Notes under the pieces: model-generated
Databases searched by the model: none
What the model was told of the DNA's origin: nothing
What the model saw: the letters and a program-made list of their open reading frames with translations, nothing else
Assembly: GCA_022566355.1 (NCBI GenBank)
Contig: JADFJB010000109.1
Span: forward strand, 1 to 15,870
Source of the DNA: a candidate division KSB1 bacterium
Lineage (GTDB): Bacteria; Zhuqueibacterota; JdFR-76; DREG01
Length of the DNA: 15,870 bases
Direction of reading: 5' to 3'
Made by a program: the position numbers and the translations under genes
Shown: one piece after another, positions 1 through 6,925 of the stretch
How positions within the stretch are numbered: the first letter of the stretch is position 1
Layout: each line of letters begins with the position of its first letter

Positions 1-228
1 TGAAATTGCTGCCCCGTCACATCTAAGCCATCCCGTGGGAATTGCAGCAACAAGCCCGCTAAACATGGCAATCATGCCAATTTCAGATTGACCTATCCAA
101 GCCGTGTTTGCATCATTTCTTCTAAATAATGTCTCTGTGGTTGTGTTAGACCATAAAGCCCCCCCGCCTAAACTGCCAGGGTCAGAGCCTTGAGCTACTA
201 CGTTAGCCGTTGATTCGAAAGTTCCCAT
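1..228 (-). CDS. Phage tail-collar domain protein, 3' part beyond left edge
   Basis: The first 76 codons are visible and the gene continues past the window edge. It starts with ATG at 226-228. The N-terminus contains a Gly/Ser-rich segment and the stretch LFRRNDANTAW, followed at about residues 51-74 by GMIAMFSGLVAAIPTGWLRC and then DGAAIS. The pattern G-I-x-x-F-x-G-x-x-x-x-x-P-x-GWL-x-CDG is the hallmark of the phage tail-collar family (also called microcystin-dependent protein-like), found at the C-terminus of tail fibre and other virion or secreted contractile-apparatus proteins. The ATG overlaps the stop of the upstream gene by one base (TAATG), so the two are translationally coupled. It probably belongs to a prophage or a prophage remnant. 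A collar-domain protein of a non-viral secreted particle is the alternative. The family is clear; the role is inferred. Confidence 0.75.
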   Translation of the reverse strand, partial: MGTFESTANVVAQGSDPGSLGGGALWSNTTTETLFRRNDANTAWIGQSEIGMIAMFSGLVAAIPTGWLRCDGAAIS

Positions 229-557
229 TATCTTCTTAGACCTCTTAACCTATTTGGGCTTAATGGTCTTGGTAATTGTATAGGGTCCGTATTACTTCCT
301 TGAAATAATAAACCCCCTATTGATAAATTATCTCTAAGGTTTGCTAATGCTGTTTGGAATGGTGTAAGCCCTGGGGCTGAATCAATTAACCCTAATGTGT
401 TAGTAGTGTTAAATCCGAATTGTTTGGGGCTTGTTATGTCCTGGCGTGGTAAATCAATAATATCTTTTGTTGCATTAGCTAAGGGGTTTTTGAAGATTAA
501 GAAATAACCCACTAATCCAAAAACTCCCAATAAAACTAAGCTGTCTAAGGCTCCCAT
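228..557 (-). CDS. Small single-span membrane protein, probable virion component
   Basis: This 109-residue protein has one hydrophobic segment near the N-terminus (about residues 6-24, LVLLGVFGLVGYFLIF) followed by a polar tail rich in Asn, Thr, Pro and Leu and ending in a basic Arg-rich tip (PNRLRGLRR). No family is recognised. An SD-like AGGGTGA lies just upstream of the ATG and overlaps the stop codon of the preceding reading frame (562-564), and its own stop overlaps the ATG of the tail-collar gene. This stop-start chaining is typical of phage structural modules and supports it being a real gene. A small N-terminally anchored virion protein is a plausible role; this is inference only. Confidence 0.6.
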   Translation of the reverse strand: MGALDSLVLLGVFGLVGYFLIFKNPLANATKDIIDLPRQDITSPKQFGFNTTNTLGLIDSAPGLTPFQTALANLRDNLSIGGLLFQGSNTDPIQLPRPLSPNRLRGLRR

Positions 558-561
558 ATTA

Positions 562-861
562 TCACCCTAGATTTTGGGCTAACCTGTCAAAGAGTGCAGA
601 AGAACCACGAATAAATCTAGTTCCTCCTGTTGGCGTGGTAAATGAACCGATTAAAGTTGTTTGTCCCCTTGTTATGGCTCTTTGAGCTAGTGGTAAGCCT
701 CTTATTCCAAAGTTGCCCGTATCAATACCTGATGCCCCGATGACTTGTAAACTTGTACCGGTTCTTGTTGTCGCCCTAACTGGACCAACTGCAATTAGTT
801 CATTAGGTCTAAGTGATACGTTTTGATTAATAAAATTCTGGAAGATTTGCGAAGATTTTAA
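562..861 (-). pseudogene. 5'-truncated phage-like gene fragment
   Basis: The frame is open from codon 889-891 down to TGA at 562-564, yet contains no ATG, GTG or TTG, so it has lost its start. The readable part (about 91-100 codons) includes NQNVSLRPNELIAVGPVRAT, then a Thr/Gly-rich stretch, and ends FDRLAQNLG. The composition (Asn, Thr, Gly, Arg, few acidic residues) resembles a structural protein, and the downstream gene is coupled to it through an overlapping SD. The break coincides with copy A of an 18-bp direct repeat (844-861), which suggests that recombination at this repeat removed the 5' end. An assembly junction would look the same. No function is assigned. Confidence 0.5.
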
Positions 862-962
862 TATGCAGCTAAACTTATAATTTATATATAGTTAACCCAT
901 CTTTACTCGTTTGTTATCGACTAAAATGACCACATTTGAGCGGCGATTTGCGAAGATTTTAA
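844..962. repeat. Pair of 18-bp direct repeats at phage-fragment boundary
   Basis: The 18-mer GATTTGCGAAGATTTTAA occurs exactly at 844-861 and 945-962, separated by 83 bp. Similarity extends loosely beyond it: both copies continue with a GCAGC/GGCAGC plus AACTT-like segment within about 17 bases. Copy A sits at the broken 5' end of the phage-like reading frame. Copy B marks the beginning of the AT-rich stretch in front of the CRISPR array. This could be a recombination or attachment footprint or a duplicated leader segment; the sequence alone does not decide. Confidence 0.6.
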
Positions 963-1058
963 AAAAGGCAGCATAACTTGAATAAATACACCAGGATAGA
1001 AAACACAGAAATTAAAATTGATAAAATACTGGATTTTTAACCCATTGATTTATATGCT
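892..1058 (+). other. AT-rich non-coding stretch, candidate CRISPR leader
   Basis: No convincing reading frame is present on either strand. The stretch is AT-rich and directly abuts the first repeat on the side expected for a leader, because the repeat's GATTGAGAC end points away from it and the degenerate repeat lies at the opposite end. I see no unambiguous promoter. Assignment as leader is inferred from orientation only. Confidence 0.4.
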
Positions 1059-1321
1059 ATTTGGGAATTGACCTGCGGGGGCAGGGATTGAGACGGCTGC
1101 AATTATTACCAATACAACCCACCACTGTGCATTTGGGAATTGACCTGCGGGGGCAGGGATTGAGACACATAGTTAACAATTTAACTTGTTAGCTAAATTT
1201 TTCCTCCATATTTATTTTGGAATTGACCTGCGGGGGCAGGGATTGAGACGAACCCAGCTGCAATAATTACACAGATTACGATGGTGGGAATTTTGGAATT
1301 GACCTGCGGGGGCAGGGATTG
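1059..1321 (+). CRISPR. Short CRISPR array, 36-nt repeats, three spacers
   Basis: Full repeats lie at 1059-1094, 1131-1166 and 1214-1249, and a terminal repeat conserved over 32 nt lies at 1290-1321. Each begins ATTTGGGAATTGACC or ATTTTGGAATTGACC and ends GGGATTGAGAC. The centre CCTGC-GGGG-GCAGG forms a stem-loop. The end ATTGAGAC resembles the eight-nt crRNA handle ATTGAAAC/G of many type I and III systems. Repeats 3 and 4 share a G-to-T change. Spacers are 1095-1130 (36 nt), 1167-1213 (47 nt) and 1250-1289 (40 nt). The last repeat loses its 3' end, as expected at the leader-distal end. No cas gene is present in the window, so the effector must be elsewhere or absent. The uneven spacer lengths and small copy number are the main caution. 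Confidence 0.82.
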
Positions 1322-1449
1322 TTAACGTGAGACGTGAAACGGCAGACGGCAAACGTGAAACCGCCGAAAACTGATAATTCCAGTATGATTGGAGAGCGTG
1401 ACAAAAAGATAGAATAGGAGAAATAGTGAAAGGGAGACAGGAGTCTAAA
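1322..1449. repeat. Intergenic ACGTGARAC-type repeat patch
   Basis: The motif ACGTGAGAC/ACGTGAAAC occurs at 1325-1333, 1332-1340 and 1353-1361, mixed with GGCAGACGGC. The patch directly follows the truncated last CRISPR repeat, and its first GTGAGAC happens to mimic the missing repeat end. The rest of the stretch to 1449 is purine-rich with no supported gene. Confidence 0.4.
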
Positions 1450-1534
1450 TGTAAGTCTGTGGCAATAGTCAGTGTAAGTCTGTGGCAATAGTCAGTGTAA
1501 GTCTGTGGCAATAGTCAGTGTAAGTCTGTGGCAA
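1450..1534. repeat. 23-bp tandem repeat, about 3.7 copies
   Basis: The unit begins TGTAAGTCTGTGGC and continues AATAGTCAG. Identical copies occur at 1450-1472, 1473-1495 and 1496-1518, with a 16-bp partial copy at 1519-1534. A period of 23 is not a multiple of three and the minus-strand frame over it looks artificial, so this is a non-coding minisatellite. Perfect copy identity suggests recent expansion. Confidence 0.9.
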
Positions 1535-1668
1535 AAGATGAGAAGACAAAAATATCTCTGAATAAAAATAAAATCAACCTTCAATAATCAAATTAAAAAT
1601 CTATCCGATTTACTTTTCAAGTCGTTCACTCACAATATTTTAAATTACTGTAATCAATCAGAAATTCC

Positions 1669-1697
1669 TTGAATTTCAAAAGGCCATACCCTATATA
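1669..1697 (+). promoter_or_regulatory. Candidate sigma-70-type promoter for hppA
   Basis: TTGAAT at 1669-1674 and TATATA at 1692-1697 are separated by 17 bp, leaving a 5' leader of roughly 50 bases before the hppA start. The surrounding DNA is very AT-rich, so a chance match is possible. Nothing else of note is visible between 1535 and 1743. Confidence 0.35.
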
Positions 1698-1753
1698 TTA
1701 CTTTATTTCAAAAAAAACCTGATATACAAACTCATTAAATTACAGGAGGTTAA

Positions 1754-3742
1754 ATGGGCTTAGACAATTTTGCCCCATATGTCGGTGGTTTGGGACTGGT
1801 GTTTGCATTCATTATATATTTTCAAGTCAAACGCTATCCTTCCGGAAACGACATCATGAAAGAGATTGCTGCAGAGATTCACAAAGGGGCAATGACGTTT
1901 TTGAATCGCGAATACCGCACCCTGGCAATTTTTCTTGCCATTCTTTTCGTGGTCTTATGGCAAGCGATAGGTATTTACACCGCCCTGGCATTTTTAACGG
2001 GTGGAATTTTTTCCATGATTGCCGGTTATATCGGCATGAATGCCGCAACCCATGCGAATGTGCGAACCGCCCAAGCTGCGACAGAAGGGGCTAACAAAGC
2101 ACTAATGGTCGCCTTTAGCGGCGGCGCCGTGATGGGCATGGCCGTAGCAAGTTTAGGATTACTGGGACTGTCAATTTATTATTTAATCTTCAAGGATCCG
2201 CAAATCATAAATGGCTTTGCTATGGGAGCCAGCTCAATCGCCCTGTTTGCCAGGGTCGGCGGTGGAATTTTCACTAAATCAGCAGACGTCGGCGCAGACC
2301 TGGTGGGTAAGGTCGAAGTCGGTATCCCTGAAGATGATCCAAGAAATCCAGCCGTTATTGCCGACAATGTTGGTGATAATGTCGGCGACATAGCCGGTAT
2401 GGGCGCTGACCTTTTCGAATCTTACGTAGGTTCAGTGGTGGCGGCAATCGCCATCGCTTTCACATTTTCCCCGGAAATGAGATTCCAATTTATGGCATTG
2501 CCAATCGGTCTTATCGTTATGGGAACGGTCTCATCCATCATTGGCATATTTGTCATGCGAATATTCCAAAACTCGGACCCGCAAGCCGCTCTGCGAAACT
2601 CTACTTATTCAGCAATGATCCTCTTGATCATAGGCGCTTTTTTCTTTGTACCAGCTTTGACTGGTTCTTTGGCCCCATTTTGGGCAGTCGTTTCAGGAAT
2701 CGTAACAGGCGCTTTGATTGGACTTTTCACAGAATACTACACCTCCGGAAAACCCATCAAGGATATAGCCGAAGCCAGCAAGACCGGCGTGGCTACCAAC
2801 ATTATCGAAGGGTTGTCTGTAGGTTTTAAAAGCACGGGATTACCGATGCTCGCAATTTGTGCGGCAATCTTTGTCGCGTACGAAACCAATGGTGTTTACG
2901 GTATTGCAATTTCGGCTGTTGGTATGTTGGCAACTATTGGTATCGTCATGTCAGTTGACGGCTATGGTCCTATTTCTGACAATGCCGGTGGAATTGCAGA
3001 AATGGCGAAAATGGGTCCGGATATTCGAAAGATTACCGACAAATTAGATTCAATTGGAAATACAACTGCAGCTATAGGCAAAGGCTTTGCGATAGGCTCA
3101 GCCGCTCTAACTTCCCTGGCATTATTTGCAGCTTACACTGCAACGGTTGGTCTTGAGTCCATTAGCTTAACCAAAGCCCCGGTTGTTATTGGTCTGCTGT
3201 TGGGAGGCACCCTGCCATTTATTTTTGGCGCAATTACAATGCAGGCTGTTGGTAGAACGGCTTTCAAAATGGTTGAGGAAGTTCGACGACAGTTTCGTGA
3301 GATTACCGGTTTAATGGAAGGAAAAGCAAAGCCGGACACAGCAACTTGCGTCGATATTGCGACTCGGGGCGCTTTGAAAGAAATGATCGCACCTGGTGTT
3401 TTGGCGGTGGTTTCGCCCATCATAGTCGGTACTCTGCTAGGTGTGGAAGCGCTTGGCGGGATGCTTGCCGGGACAACCACAGTTGGCGTTTTGTTGGCTA
3501 TTATGATGAGTAATAGCGGCGGCGCCTGGGATAATGCCAAAAAATATATCGAAGAAGGGAACCTGGGCGGTAAAGGTTCCGACAACCATAAGGCATCCGT
3601 TGTGGGAGATACGGTTGGTGATCCTTTTAAGGATACCTCAGGCCCATCAATGAACATTCTAATAAAACTGATTTCGGTTGTTTCACTGGTTTTTGGCCCT
3701 GTTCTGCTAAAAATGCATGAATGGTTTATTGGATTGTTTTAA
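1754..3742 (+). CDS. hppA: K+-dependent membrane-bound pyrophosphatase (ion pump)
   Basis: This 662-residue polytopic membrane protein couples pyrophosphate hydrolysis to pumping of H+ or Na+ out of the cytoplasm. Length and many hydrophobic helices match the family. The first catalytic loop, with [11 protein letters not shown] at 178-188, then EDDPRN and DNVGDNVGD up to about 212, carries the Mg-PPi-binding aspartates. The second conserved loop near the C-terminus has [30 protein letters not shown]. At 435-444 the sequence is [10 protein letters not shown], with Ala (439) and Gly (442) where K+-independent enzymes have Lys and Thr, so K+ dependence is predicted. Glu222 in DLFESYVGS sits at the gate position of Na+-pumping and K+-dependent enzymes. 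Pumped ion is not decided. A strong SD AGGAGG (1744-1749) fixes the ATG. The gene stands alone and ends at a terminator. Confidence 0.97.
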   Translation: MGLDNFAPYVGGLGLVFAFIIYFQVKRYPSGNDIMKEIAAEIHKGAMTFLNREYRTLAIFLAILFVVLWQAIGIYTALAFLTGGIFSMIAGYIGMNAATHANVRTAQAATEGANKALMVAFSGGAVMGMAVASLGLLGLSIYYLIFKDPQIINGFAMGASSIALFARVGGGIFTKSADVGADLVGKVEVGIPEDDPRNPAVIADNVGDNVGDIAGMGADLFESYVGSVVAAIAIAFTFSPEMRFQFMALPIGLIVMGTVSSIIGIFVMRIFQNSDPQAALRNSTYSAMILLIIGAFFFVPALTGSLAPFWAVVSGIVTGALIGLFTEYYTSGKPIKDIAEASKTGVATNIIEGLSVGFKSTGLPMLAICAAIFVAYETNGVYGIAISAVGMLATIGIVMSVDGYGPISDNAGGIAEMAKMGPDIRKITDKLDSIGNTTAAIGKGFAIGSAALTSLALFAAYTATVGLESISLTKAPVVIGLLLGGTLPFIFGAITMQAVGRTAFKMVEEVRRQFREITGLMEGKAKPDTATCVDIATRGALKEMIAPGVLAVVSPIIVGTLLGVEALGGMLAGTTTVGVLLAIMMSNSGGAWDNAKKYIEEGNLGGKGSDNHKASVVGDTVGDPFKDTSGPSMNILIKLISVVSLVFGPVLLKMHEWFIGLF

Positions 3743-3769
3743 AGAAAGATTTAATATCTCACGTATATT

Positions 3770-3804
3770 AGACCCATGATAATGATTATCGTGGGTCTTT
3801 TTTT
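3770..3804 (+). terminator. Rho-independent terminator after hppA
   Basis: A 13-bp stem (3770-3782 AGACCCATGATAA with 3786-3798 TTATCGTGGGTCT, one G-U pair) with a three-base loop is followed by seven T residues. It lies 27 bp after the hppA stop. Confidence 0.92.
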
Positions 3805-3864
3805 ATTATCCTAAATTTATTAAATTGATAAATGAACGATTAACCTGGATTATTCAATCCAAAA

Positions 3865-3878
3865 AGACCTGGCAGGTT
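3865..3878. repeat. ACCTGGCAGGT palindromic motif, copy 1
   Basis: AGACCTGGCAGGTT is a near-perfect palindrome about one odd central base. The same motif occurs twice more in the window, at 13094-13112 and, inverted, at 13142-13163, always between genes. It looks like a dispersed intergenic palindrome of this genome. Confidence 0.55.
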
Positions 3879-3943
3879 GTAAATTTCTACATGTGCGGTT
3901 CGACTTTACGTTTCATGAATTATCCAGATTTAAGCAAGAAATT

Positions 3944-4555
3944 TTGATAAAATTGAATCAACAGTTTTTCTTCTTATTTGTATTTTCACTATGTTACTAT
4001 AATGGATGTTCTAGTAAATCAACTTTGAAACCAAATAAATTAGATATCGCAATCCATTCCAGAGATGATTGGAAATCCCTCCCAATTGATTCCGGATACA
4101 CCTCTCATAAAATTAAATTCATCACCCTTCATCATAGTGGTGTGGTTTTTGAAGGTGATACACCGATTCCTGAATATATGCGAAACATTCAAAAATGGAG
4201 CCGCAGTGAGAGGAATTGGCCGGATATCCCATACCATTTCCTAATCGACTTAAAAGGAAAAACCTGGGAAGGAAGACCTCTTCAATATAAGGGAGATACA
4301 AATACAGAATATGATCCTACCGGGCATGTCTTAATTTCAGTGATCGGAAACTATGAAGAGCAAGAGATTTCTTCCGAGCAACTTGATGCCGTTGTAAAAT
4401 TGATGGCTGCACTTTGCAAATCCTTTGGCTTGAATACAGATAAAATAAAATCCCATAAAGATTTCGTCCCCTCGACACTTTGTCCCGGCAAAAATTTGTA
4501 TTCCTATATGAAAGATGGAAGTCTAATCGAAAAAGTGAACACACTTCTAAACTGA
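3944..4555 (+). CDS. Lipoprotein N-acetylmuramoyl-L-alanine amidase (PGRP/amidase_2)
   Basis: This is a zinc amidase of the T7-lysozyme/PGRP type that cleaves the MurNAc-L-Ala bond of peptidoglycan, presumably in the periplasm for wall turnover or recycling. Counted from an upstream in-frame GTG at 3893, ligands are His80 (LHHSG), His188 (SHKDF) and Cys197 (LCPGK), with Tyr114-His115 in the conserved PYHFLID segment. I chose the TTG at 3944 because it gives MIKLNQQ followed by FFFLFVFSL and a cysteine after Gly (C39 in GTG numbering), i.e. a lipoprotein signal; the GTG start would place 17 charged or polar residues in front of it. The lipobox (YNGC) is degenerate, and no start has a good SD. 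TTG at 3953 is also possible. The fold assignment is secure; start and lipidation are inferred. Confidence 0.88.
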   Translation: MIKLNQQFFFLFVFSLCYYNGCSSKSTLKPNKLDIAIHSRDDWKSLPIDSGYTSHKIKFITLHHSGVVFEGDTPIPEYMRNIQKWSRSERNWPDIPYHFLIDLKGKTWEGRPLQYKGDTNTEYDPTGHVLISVIGNYEEQEISSEQLDAVVKLMAALCKSFGLNTDKIKSHKDFVPSTLCPGKNLYSYMKDGSLIEKVNTLLN

Positions 4556-4570
4556 ATCGGAAGTTGTTGT

Positions 4571-4618
4571 GGCGATATAGCAGCTAAAAATATTTTGGGA
4601 ATATAGCCGGCTTTTTTT
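4571..4618 (+). terminator. Candidate terminator after amidase gene
   Basis: GGCGATAT (4571-4578) can pair with ATATAGCC (4601-4608) with one mismatch, and a T7 run follows at 4612-4618 after GGC. The loop is long, and a smaller AGC-AGCT/AGCCGGCT pairing competes. It lies between two convergent genes, where a terminator is expected. Confidence 0.35.
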
Positions 4619-4666
4619 GAGCTTTTAATTCGGTTGATTTCTTCCATATAAACTTTCAATTCCATC

Positions 4667-5554
4667 TTAATCATTCAGTCGATAAAACATCCACCTCAAA
4701 CCACCCAGGACTAGTAAAAAAGGAACGCCAAAAATATTCAAGATCCAAAGCCAGGGCAACCGGTACCATTTCAGAAAATATCGAATAAAATCCAAATGGG
4801 ATTGCCAGGTCAATTTTGCCCTTGCCCTGTAAATTGAACTACCCTTTTGATGCGTAACTTTTGCATGTGGATAAAAATAAATTTTATGATCATTTCTCCA
4901 AATTCTTTTGCAGAGATCGACATCACTGAAAAATAAAAAGAATCTCTCATCCAACTCTCCTACTTCGCGGATTACCTCACCTGGGATCATCAAACAAGAA
5001 CCCTGGGGTTGTTGCACTACTCTGATCGCGTTGTGATCAAAATCTCCCATCTTCCAACCGTTAAATATTTTATTGTTTGGGAAAAAATAAGACAAGCCCA
5101 GCAATTCATAAGCGACAAACCGATAACGAGGGAACCTGCGACATGAGGGCTGAATTGATCCATCCGAGAAAAGTAATTGCGGCGCTACTGCACCTACACC
5201 AGGATGATTACTTAAAAATTGCATCATGGAATCCACAGCCTTTTCCTCGACTTTAGTGTCCGGATTCAACAACAAAAGGAATTTGCCGGTAGCCTGGTTC
5301 AACCCTTGATTAACAGCTTGTGTAAATCCTACATTAACCACATTTTGAATTAGATTTATTGTTCTATTTTGATTCTGTTTTGATTGTATGAAATGTTCTA
5401 TTACTGAAATCGTACTGTCTTTTGAAGAATTATCAACAACGAAAATTTCCAACGGATGCACAGAATAATTTTTATCAATGGCTTCAAGACATTCAATTAT
5501 TTCATTGGAATGATTATAAGTTACAATGATTATGGAGAGAATTGGGGTCATCAT
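4667..5554 (-). CDS. Family 2 glycosyltransferase, membrane-associated
   Basis: This 295-residue GT-A-fold glycosyltransferase has the N-terminal nucleotide-binding segment LSIIIVTYNHS (6-16), DNSSKDST (41-48) and the DxD-type metal site in LLNPDTKVE (95-103). A later FFSDVDLCKRI (208-218) contains the conserved acidic acceptor-side residues. This arrangement is typical of rhamnosyltransferase-like or O-antigen/exopolysaccharide transferases. A hydrophobic C-terminal stretch (about 266-290, WLWILNIFGVPFLLVLGGL) probably anchors it to the inner membrane. Two ATG codons are adjacent (5552-5554 and 5549-5551) behind a weak purine-rich SD. The sugar and acceptor cannot be read from the sequence. 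It is 287 bp downstream of the peptidase gene on the same strand and may be a separate unit. Confidence 0.88.
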   Translation of the reverse strand: MMTPILSIIIVTYNHSNEIIECLEAIDKNYSVHPLEIFVVDNSSKDSTISVIEHFIQSKQNQNRTINLIQNVVNVGFTQAVNQGLNQATGKFLLLLNPDTKVEEKAVDSMMQFLSNHPGVGAVAPQLLFSDGSIQPSCRRFPRYRFVAYELLGLSYFFPNNKIFNGWKMGDFDHNAIRVVQQPQGSCLMIPGEVIREVGELDERFFLFFSDVDLCKRIWRNDHKIYFYPHAKVTHQKGSSIYRARAKLTWQSHLDFIRYFLKWYRLPWLWILNIFGVPFLLVLGGLRWMFYRLND

Positions 5555-5607
5555 TCTCTAAAGGTTGAAAATATTTTCGTTTTCAATTACGGCCACAATT
5601 CGAAAGA

Positions 5608-5786
5608 TCACAAATTACAATTATCAAATCACAAATAAATTTCAAATTTGAAAAAACAATTACCTACCGGTTAAGTGCAAGATGAAAATGAATCTAATTT
5701 CACACAATCATCTAACCATATGTTGGATTTTGATAATTTGTTTAATGATATATATTTGAGTTTTGTCATTTGTGAATTGGTCATTT
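5608..5786. repeat. AT-rich CAAAT/ACAAAT intergenic repeat with inverted counterpart
   Basis: Between the glycosyltransferase and the peptidase, 5608-5650 is built from CAAATTACAA-, ATCAAATC- and ACAAATAAAT-like words. The stretch 5732-5786 carries the complementary words (GATAATTTG, TTTGTCATTTGTGAATTGG, TCATTT), so the two can be read as degenerate inverted arms. No gene is supported here; the frame at 5456-5638 on the plus strand looks accidental. Confidence 0.4.
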
Positions 5787-5841
5787 CTTAATAAAGTTGT
5801 AACCGATATCGTATGACTTAAACTAGTTTCATGCCAATGGA

Positions 5842-6915
5842 TTAAGATATTTCTATGAAATCTCTGGTAGCGTGTGTCAGTAATTCTCCATGGTTTTTCC
5901 GAACCAATACATCATCTTCTATTCGCACCCCACCAAGTTCCGGCACATAAATTCCAGGTTCGATTGTAATGACAGCATATTCCGGAATGGCATGATCAAT
6001 CTCTGTTGCGATTCTCGGCTCACTGTGAACATCTAACCCCAACCCATGACCCAATGCATGCCCAAAATATTCGCCATAGCCGGCGTTTTTAATTAGCTCC
6101 CTGGCTGCTGCATCAAGCTCATTACATTTTACGCCCGCTTTTATTGATCGAAGCGCCTGAGCCTGCGCTTCCCGGACGATATTATAAATTTTTACTTGCT
6201 CTTGGCTCGGGTTGCCAATCACAATCGTTCGAGTGATATCGCTTGCATAGCCGTTTACAACACAACCAAAATCGAGCACCACCAAATCACCCTGTTCAAT
6301 CAATTTTTCTGATGCAATCCCATGCGGTAAGACAGACCTCAAACCACTTGCAACAATTGGTTCGAAAGCTGAGCGGTCTCCTCCCATTCTTTTTATTCGC
6401 CCAATTATTTCACCGGCAACCTCATTTTCTCGCATTCCGGCATGAATAAGGCCAACAAGATCGGAAAAAATCCTATCAGCCATTTCTGCTGCTTTTCGAA
6501 TATAACCGATTTCTTCTTGTGATTTCACGATGGATAAATTTTCAATTACTCTTTCATATGGCCGCCATTTTATATTTGGATACAATTTTGATATTTTTTC
6601 GAATTGATTATAAGTGAGAGTATCTGATTCAAACCCAAATTGTGAACTAACGTTAATATTTAGTTCCTGGATCAAATCAAAGAGTGAACCTCTACCAATA
6701 TGAATGGAAAATTCTTTAACTTCATCTTTAGCCTGTTGTTCATATCGATTATCAGACATAAAAAAAGCATCTGAATTTGTAATCAAACAGATGCCATTAG
6801 ATCCGGAAAAGCCGGTTAAATATCGGACATTGATAAGCCGGGTAACCAGGAAGCCATCCAACTTCTGTTCAATAAGGATTTCCCGTAGTGTTTTAATTCT
6901 GTTGGAATGGCTCAT
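5842..6915 (-). CDS. Xaa-Pro aminopeptidase/prolidase, M24B metallopeptidase
   Basis: This 357-residue cytoplasmic peptidase cleaves N-terminal residues before proline or Xaa-Pro dipeptides. It has the creatinase-like N-terminal domain (about 1-125, with NVRYLTGFSGSNG) and the pita-bread catalytic domain. The five dimetal ligands are visible: Asp215 (VVLDFG), Asp226 (ASDITRT), His290 (GHALGHGLG), Glu319 (TIEPGIYV) and Glu333 (VRIEDD); the spacings 11 and 29 fit aminopeptidase P. His198 (PHG) and His297 (VHSEP) are the usual substrate-site histidines. The length suits the short bacterial PepQ/YpdF/YqhT type and not the longer E. coli PepP. It starts 10 bp after the TPR gene stop, with its SD inside the end of that gene, so the two are cotranscribed. 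Aminopeptidase versus dipeptidase is not resolved. Confidence 0.93.
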   Translation of the reverse strand: MSHSNRIKTLREILIEQKLDGFLVTRLINVRYLTGFSGSNGICLITNSDAFFMSDNRYEQQAKDEVKEFSIHIGRGSLFDLIQELNINVSSQFGFESDTLTYNQFEKISKLYPNIKWRPYERVIENLSIVKSQEEIGYIRKAAEMADRIFSDLVGLIHAGMRENEVAGEIIGRIKRMGGDRSAFEPIVASGLRSVLPHGIASEKLIEQGDLVVLDFGCVVNGYASDITRTIVIGNPSQEQVKIYNIVREAQAQALRSIKAGVKCNELDAAARELIKNAGYGEYFGHALGHGLGLDVHSEPRIATEIDHAIPEYAVITIEPGIYVPELGGVRIEDDVLVRKNHGELLTHATRDFIEIS

Positions 6916-6925
6916 GAAATTATTA

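Noticed and set aside
1059-1321. Array as insertion-sequence ends or a plain tandem repeat
   Set aside because: Four near-identical, same-orientation units separated by mostly unique 36-47-nt segments, with an internal hairpin and ATTGAGAC end, fit CRISPR better than terminal inverted repeats or a satellite.
1212-1511. 99-codon minus-strand frame over the CRISPR array and tandem repeat
   Set aside because: It is made of repeat sequence (the 23-bp unit and CRISPR repeat translated), has no SD and no recognisable protein features.
3133-3657. 174-codon minus-strand frame inside hppA
   Set aside because: It is antisense to a clearly conserved part of hppA; its Ser/Thr/Pro-rich composition is that expected from the complement of membrane-protein codons.
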